The position numbers and the translations under genes were made by a program. The notes beneath the pieces were generated by a model. That model made no database searches. It was not told the DNA's origin and was given only the letters and a program-made list of their open reading frames with translations. Positions 59,556-64,000 of a stretch of 64,000 nucleotides of DNA are shown piece after piece (position 1 is the first letter of the stretch; every line of letters starts with the position of its first letter). The stretch is from contig NZ_AUGV01000020.1 in the NCBI RefSeq assembly GCF_000422845.1, positions 32,986-96,985 of the forward strand, given 5' to 3'. Source of the stretch: Oceanobacter kriegii DSM 6294. Lineage in GTDB: Bacteria; Pseudomonadota; Gammaproteobacteria; Pseudomonadales; Oceanobacteraceae.

Positions 59556-62500
59556 CCACAACGCATACCTCTTCAACCACTGCTGTATTGCCTTACGCCG
59601 TATTTCCTTACGCCGAGCTGCACTGCGTCAGTAACTTCAGTTTTCTGCGTGGCGCTTCCCATCCGGAAGAACTGGTGGTGCGTGCTGCGGAGCTCGGCTA
59701 TCACTCGTTAGCCATTACCGATGAGTGCTCGGTTGCCGGTGTGGTTCGAGGTTGGCAAGCACTGCAAGACTGGCAACAAGCGCACCCGGATCAGCCCGCC
59801 CCAAAACTGATCATTGGCGCTGAATTCCATTGGCAGAATCATTGTTTCGTGCTGCTGGCTCCCAGCCTTAACGGTTACAGCGAGCTGTGCCGTTTGATCA
59901 CTGCCTGTCGACGTTCTGCGCCCAAAGGGGAATATCTGTTCAATCCGGAACAACTGCTGGACAGCAAACACCTGCTGCTACTGTGGCGACCCGCCGCCAA
60001 TACCTTCAGCAGCCAGCCCTTGCTACAACAACTGCCGGAGCATTTCCATAACCGCTGCTGGTTACTGGCCGAGCGACTGCTTGATGAACACGATCCGCAC
60101 CAATACGATCAGGTCATGGCTCTGGCGCACAGCCTCGACATGCCAGTCACATGCGCCAGTCAGGTCCATTGTCACCACCCCGGCCGCCAACCGCTGCAAG
60201 ACTGCCTGACGGCCATTCGTCACAACAAGGCCGTCAGTGAGATCCCTGATTTGCTGTTCAGCAATGGTGAGCGGCACCTTCGTTCCCACAGCAAACTGGC
60301 ACACCTGTATGATGCCAAATTGCTGGCATCTACCGTTGAAATTGCCGAGCGCTGCCAATTTCGCCTGGACGAAATTTGCTATCGCTACCCAAGAGACACC
60401 GTTCCCACCGATCAAAACCCGACAGCCTGGCTACGCCATCAGGTTGAACAAGGCCAACGCCTGCGCTTTCCCGACGGCACTCCAGAGGAGGTTCAGGCCA
60501 CCATCAACAAAGAGCTGGCACTGATTCAGAAGAAAGAATACGAGCAGTACTTCCTCACCATTCACGACATCGTTCAATACGCCAAACGCAACGACATTCT
60601 GTGTCAGGGGCGTGGCTCGGCAGCTAATTCCGTGGTGTGTTACTGCCTGGGCATCACGGAAGTAAACCCCGTTGAAGTCAGCCTGCTGTTTGAGCGCTTT
60701 ATTTCCGAAGAACGCAAAGAGCCGCCTGACATCGATGTCGACTTTGAAAGCCAGCGCCGCGAAGAAGTGATCCAGTACATTTACCGGAAATACGGCCGTG
60801 AACGCGCCGCACTGGCCGCCACCGTAATTTCCTACCGCCCCAAGAGCGCGGTACGGGATATTGGCAAGGCATTGGGGCTGAACCTGATGCAGCTGGAACA
60901 CGTGATTGCCAACTTCGGCTGGCGTTATCGCGGCAAGGACTGGCTGGACGACTTTATCGATCCCTCTTTAGGCAACGCCAATCTGATGCAGCAATTCAAA
61001 CAACGCATCGAAGAGATTCTGGGCTTTCCCCGCCACTTGTCCCAACACGTGGGTGGCTTTGTGATTACCGAAGGCGCCTTGACCGATCTGGTACCGATCG
61101 AAAACGCCAGTATGGCCGACCGCACCGTGATCCAATGGGACAAGGAAGACCTTGAAACCATGGGGCTAATGAAAGTGGATGTGCTTAGCCTCGGCATGCT
61201 GACGGCGATTCGCCGCTGCCTGCAGATGATCAGTGACCAGCAAGGCAAGCCATTCGGATTGGCCGACATTCCCCGCAGCGACCCAGCCACCTACCAAATG
61301 CTGCAACGGGCAGATTCCGTTGGCGTCTTTCAGGTAGAAAGCCGCGCCCAGATGAACATGCTGCCCCGACTGAAACCCAGCTGTTATTACGACCTGGTGG
61401 TCGAAGTCTCCATCGTCCGTCCCGGCCCGATTCATGGCGATATGGTGCACCCGTATCTGCGACGGCGTAACGGCGAAGAAGCAGCGGATTACCCATTGCC
61501 CGCCCTGAAACCGATTCTGGAACGCACGTTAGGGGTGCCCCTGTTTCAGGAGCAGGTGATTGCTTTTGCCATGGTCGCTGCCGACTTCAGTGCTGCTGAA
61601 GCCGATCTGCTACGGCGCTCCATGGCCAGCTGGCGCAAGAAAGGCCATATGCACAGGCTGCAACTGCGGTTGGCTACCACCATGAAACAGAAAGGCTTTA
61701 GCGATGAGTACATTCAACGCATCCAACGCCAGCTGGAAGGCTTTGGCGAATACGGCTTTCCCGAATCCCACGCCGCCAGCTTTGCCTTGCTGGTCTATGT
61801 CACCGCCTGGATGAAATGCCACTACCCCACTGAGTTCTGCTGCGCTTTGCTCAATAGCCAACCCATGGGGTTTTACAGCCCCGCACAGCTGATCGAAGAT
61901 GCCCGCCATCATGGAGTGGTCACTCTTCCTGTGGATATCAACGCCAGCCAGGTCGACCATCAGGTGGTGTATCGCAATGGCAAACCGCAACTGCAACTGG
62001 GATTGCGTCTGGTGCGGGGGCTATCCAAAGAAGGTGCAGAATTGGTGGTAAAACGCCGGCCAGTAAGTAACACGAATGGGGAAGCACTGGCCGGAAGCTA
62101 CAAGGACATTCAACAATGCCGTTACCTGTCGGGACTGGACGCTCACGAACTGGCCGCGCTGGCGGCCGCCAACGCCTTTGCCAGCCTGGACTACCAACGC
62201 CAACAAGCCAGCTGGATGGTGGCAGAGCCTCTGCAAAATGATCTGTTGTCCACAACCCATAGCGCAGCACTGTCGTTTCAATGGCCGTTCGGTAGCCCCA
62301 ACGAAGTAGAAAACCTGCTGGCAGACTACCAGTCGTTAGGACTGACACTGGGGCGTCACCCCATCGAAATCCTAAGAGAACAAGGCAAACTGGGCGACAG
62401 CCACACCGCCATGTCGCTACGTACCGCCGCCCACGAATCCGAAGTCAGGGTGTGTGGACTGGTTACCTGCCGCCAACGCCCTGGCACTTCAGCCGGAGTG

Positions 62501-62725
62501 ACCTTCCTTACGTTAGAGGACGAAACCGGCAACACCAATGTCGTGGTATGGCTAACACTCGCCAAACAACAACTGAAAGAACTTACCCAGGCCCGTATCC
62601 TGCAGGTTTACGGCAAAGTCGAAAAAGACGACAGCAGCGGCATCGTCCACCTGATCGCCTACCGGCTTACCGACCTTAGCCAGGCCATCGACGAACTGGA
62701 TGTGGCATCACATGATTTTCATTAA
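59552..62725 (+). CDS. dnaE2: Error-prone DNA polymerase DnaE2
   Basis: C-family polymerase of 1057 aa for SOS mutagenesis. The PHP domain comes first (ELHCVSNFSFLRGASHPEELV, ITDECSVAGV), then the catalytic palm with PPDIDVDFESQRREEV (about 390) and KPSCYYDLVVEVSIVRPGPI, a helix-hairpin-helix region and a C-terminal OB-fold (VRVCGLVTCRQRPGTSAGVTFLTLEDETG). Length and the FGEYGFPESHAASFALL block fit DnaE2. Last gene of the imuA-imuB-dnaE2 operon. Confidence 0.97.
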   Translation: MTTTHTSSTTAVLPYAVFPYAELHCVSNFSFLRGASHPEELVVRAAELGYHSLAITDECSVAGVVRGWQALQDWQQAHPDQPAPKLIIGAEFHWQNHCFVLLAPSLNGYSELCRLITACRRSAPKGEYLFNPEQLLDSKHLLLLWRPAANTFSSQPLLQQLPEHFHNRCWLLAERLLDEHDPHQYDQVMALAHSLDMPVTCASQVHCHHPGRQPLQDCLTAIRHNKAVSEIPDLLFSNGERHLRSHSKLAHLYDAKLLASTVEIAERCQFRLDEICYRYPRDTVPTDQNPTAWLRHQVEQGQRLRFPDGTPEEVQATINKELALIQKKEYEQYFLTIHDIVQYAKRNDILCQGRGSAANSVVCYCLGITEVNPVEVSLLFERFISEERKEPPDIDVDFESQRREEVIQYIYRKYGRERAALAATVISYRPKSAVRDIGKALGLNLMQLEHVIANFGWRYRGKDWLDDFIDPSLGNANLMQQFKQRIEEILGFPRHLSQHVGGFVITEGALTDLVPIENASMADRTVIQWDKEDLETMGLMKVDVLSLGMLTAIRRCLQMISDQQGKPFGLADIPRSDPATYQMLQRADSVGVFQVESRAQMNMLPRLKPSCYYDLVVEVSIVRPGPIHGDMVHPYLRRRNGEEAADYPLPALKPILERTLGVPLFQEQVIAFAMVAADFSAAEADLLRRSMASWRKKGHMHRLQLRLATTMKQKGFSDEYIQRIQRQLEGFGEYGFPESHAASFALLVYVTAWMKCHYPTEFCCALLNSQPMGFYSPAQLIEDARHHGVVTLPVDINASQVDHQVVYRNGKPQLQLGLRLVRGLSKEGAELVVKRRPVSNTNGEALAGSYKDIQQCRYLSGLDAHELAALAAANAFASLDYQRQQASWMVAEPLQNDLLSTTHSAALSFQWPFGSPNEVENLLADYQSLGLTLGRHPIEILREQGKLGDSHTAMSLRTAAHESEVRVCGLVTCRQRPGTSAGVTFLTLEDETGNTNVVVWLTLAKQQLKELTQARILQVYGKVEKDDSSGIVHLIAYRLTDLSQAIDELDVASHDFH

Positions 62726-63397
62726 TCAGCTTTTACGAACCTGATAGAAAGGCTCACCCCAGTGCTCAGTAGCATTATCCAGCATCACACCGATAATGAC
62801 CGGAACCAGCGAGCCGAGAATCCTTCGGCCATCGATAACCTGACTACGATTAACCTTGCCGCCACAGGTCGCACCGCCGTGTACAAGCTGGTTTCGCAGT
62901 GTGTACAGCCGCTCCATCACGATGTTCAACACCTCGTCAGTGCGCTGATTCACCAGCGCTGACTTCGAACGATCCCGGGCACGGTTAAAACTGATCTGCC
63001 ATTCATCAATGCCCGGCTTGTGATTCTGGTAATCCCAATAGCGCTGGTAAACAAATTCGTTATCCAACAGATGCTTGATGGCCGTTTGATAGGTATCCCA
63101 GACAAGATCACCGATGTGACCGCTCTTATCCAGGTTAACAATCCGCTTGATGAAAAACTGGAATGCCGTCTGATCAGGCTCGGGATCGCCGTGGTTATCA
63201 TTGGCATAAGCCGCATTCAAAGCAATCCAGAGAAAGATAAAAGCCCCATCGTCGTCCTCGCATTGCTCAGCCCGATGTAACCAGCTCAGCGCCCGGTGAA
63301 TACGAAGATCCAGATGCTCTGGCATCGTGTCTCGCAGCGCCCGCTGGCGCTCTTTTAACGGAGCAAACAACTGTGGATAAGTAGCAGAATCCATCAT
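62726..63397 (-). CDS. HEPN-domain protein
   Basis: Protein of 223 aa, helical throughout. The C-terminal half carries RNQLVHGG (about 167-174), the R-x4-H motif of HEPN domains, preceded by a long helix (TDEVLNIVMERLYTL). The N-terminal part has FIFLWIALNAAYANDN, as in Apea-like HEPN proteins. HEPN proteins are often RNases in toxin-antitoxin or phage-defence systems, but many are uncharacterised. No MNT-type antitoxin or other partner is adjacent. ATG at 63397 or 63394 with an AGGGA site; the longer frame is not used. It lies convergent with dnaE2 and near the rRNA operon end. Confidence 0.75.
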   Translation of the reverse strand: MMDSATYPQLFAPLKERQRALRDTMPEHLDLRIHRALSWLHRAEQCEDDDGAFIFLWIALNAAYANDNHGDPEPDQTAFQFFIKRIVNLDKSGHIGDLVWDTYQTAIKHLLDNEFVYQRYWDYQNHKPGIDEWQISFNRARDRSKSALVNQRTDEVLNIVMERLYTLRNQLVHGGATCGGKVNRSQVIDGRRILGSLVPVIIGVMLDNATEHWGEPFYQVRKS

Positions 63398-63741
63398 CAG
63401 AAAATCCCTAAACGGCGTATTCTGACCATACGATATTGGTGACAAATAAAATAGAGTGATGGGAGCGCTGCATCCGGAAGCGCAGTGATATGGCACTCCG
63501 ACGGCCCGCCCGCATGGGTAGCGGTGCTGGGATGAAGATTATATATGGAGTGCTTGATTAGCAGAGACGATGACCTCAGTGAGTCCAACGCTGCGCGTTG
63601 TCTGGCTTCGCCACGCCTGCGGCGCTGCAGGCTGGCACCTTCGGTGCATCGCCTGTCACATGGGCCCGATATCAGTAACAGAGACCCACGTATTCTACCC
63701 ATAACCCAACAGGGCAACAGGGAATAAACCGCGCATAAAGA
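63398..63741. other. Intergenic region with three tandem hairpins
   Basis: No gene is supported. Three perfect short hairpins stand in a row: AACGC-TGC-GCGTT (63589-63601), GCCTGC-6 bases-GCAGGC (about 63615-63632) and GCACC-TTC-GGTGC (about 63636-63649). The stretch is GC-richer than its flanks. No open frame in it shows a recognised protein. Confidence 0.5.
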
Positions 63742-63773
63742 AAAACCCCAGCAGGTTTCCCTGCTGGGGTTTT
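63742..63773. terminator. Terminator, distal of two behind the rRNA operon
   Basis: Perfect 14-bp stem (63742-63755 with 63760-63773), loop of four, A-run and T-run flanks. Works in both directions. Confidence 0.9.
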
Positions 63774-63827
63774 GGGTTAGACCGGGGTCGCGCTCGACCT
63801 TGACGTGCTCGGCAAGCTCGTAACGAA

Positions 63828-63861
63828 AAAACCCCTGACCGCGTAAGCGATCAGGGGTTTT
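63828..63861 (-). terminator. Terminator directly after the 5S rRNA gene
   Basis: Perfect 11-bp stem AAAACCCCTGA/TCAGGGGTTTT (63828-63838 with 63851-63861), an inner CGC/GCG stem and a T-run in the minus direction. First of two tandem terminators of the rRNA operon. Confidence 0.92.
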
Positions 63862-63870
63862 GGATAAGAG

Positions 63871-63987
63871 CTTGACGATGACCTACTCTCACATGGGGAA
63901 GCCCCACACTACCATCGGCGATGCTGCGTTTCACTTCTGAGTTCGGAAAGGATTCAGGTGGTTCCACAGCTCTATGGTCGTCAAGCA
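63871..63987 (-). rRNA. rrf: 5S ribosomal RNA
   Basis: On the minus strand the molecule starts TGCTTGACGACCATAGAGC and ends GGTCATCGTCAAG, so the ends pair as in 5S rRNA. The conserved GGAACCACCTGA and CCGAACTCAGAAGTGAAACG blocks are inside. Length near 116-117 bases. The 23S gene should lie just beyond the right edge. Confidence 0.97.
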
Positions 63988-64000
63988 AACTGGTTTGGTG

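Noticed and set aside
63589..63660. Integron attC site
   Set aside because: Hairpins are present, but no GTTRRRY core sites and no integrase were seen.
63774..63827. Possible tRNA between the two terminators
   Set aside because: No cloverleaf arms and no T-loop GTTCGA sequence found.

Overview
The window looks like chromosomal DNA of a marine, aerobic gammaproteobacterium of the Oceanospirillales/Pseudomonadales kind. This is inferred from the rplM-rpsI-petABC-sspAB order, the PVWY form of cytochrome b, a RegB/RegA redox pair, HexR, an imuA-imuB-dnaE2 cassette and moderately high GC. The genus cannot be fixed from the sequence alone. No phage, transposase, CRISPR array or tRNA was seen. Most of the DNA is core genome with several accessory blocks.

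Layout. 0-4.2 kb: an STN-type TonB-dependent receptor and an exported Fes-like esterase, a plausible ferric-siderophore uptake pair. 4.2-6.8 kb: a sugar MFS permease divergent from a LacI regulator, with a LacI-type operator between them. 7.0-13.4 kb: a heavy-metal efflux operon (small Cys/His protein, CzcC, CzcB with a long His/acid-rich segment, CzcA). 13.4-16.3 kb: a 970-residue secreted modular surface protein. 16.7-20.8 kb: CNNM/CorC-type protein, DUF1275 protein, bile-acid-type Na+ symporter and MenA. 21-29 kb: MetG, Tat-exported dienelactone hydrolase, PhoD-like phosphatase, VF530-type protein and a Cache chemoreceptor. 29-34 kb: the sspB/sspA, cytochrome bc1 and S9/L13 block. 34.3-36.3 kb: a small membrane protein and PrfC.

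36.5-46.6 kb is the most interesting stretch. A four-gene operon on the minus strand (small exported protein with collagen-like repeats, MacA, MacB, TolC-type lipoprotein) is preceded by a strong Fur-box match. Next to it, also on the minus strand, lies an exbB-exbD-exbD-tonB-receptor operon with Fur-box-like sites at its head. With the receptor/esterase pair at the left end, this suggests an iron or siderophore theme, with energised import through TonB and possible export or recycling through the MacAB-like pump. No siderophore biosynthesis genes are in the window.

46.8-64 kb: HexR, a response regulator whose phospho-acceptor Asp is replaced by Asn, glutaredoxin 2, a DMT exporter, RegB/RegA, an FMN reductase, a leuA-psi-like-rimI-CbiM-like run, the SOS mutagenesis cassette imuA-imuB-dnaE2 with a perfect LexA box, a HEPN-domain protein, two tandem terminators and the 3' end of an rRNA operon (5S rRNA, minus strand).
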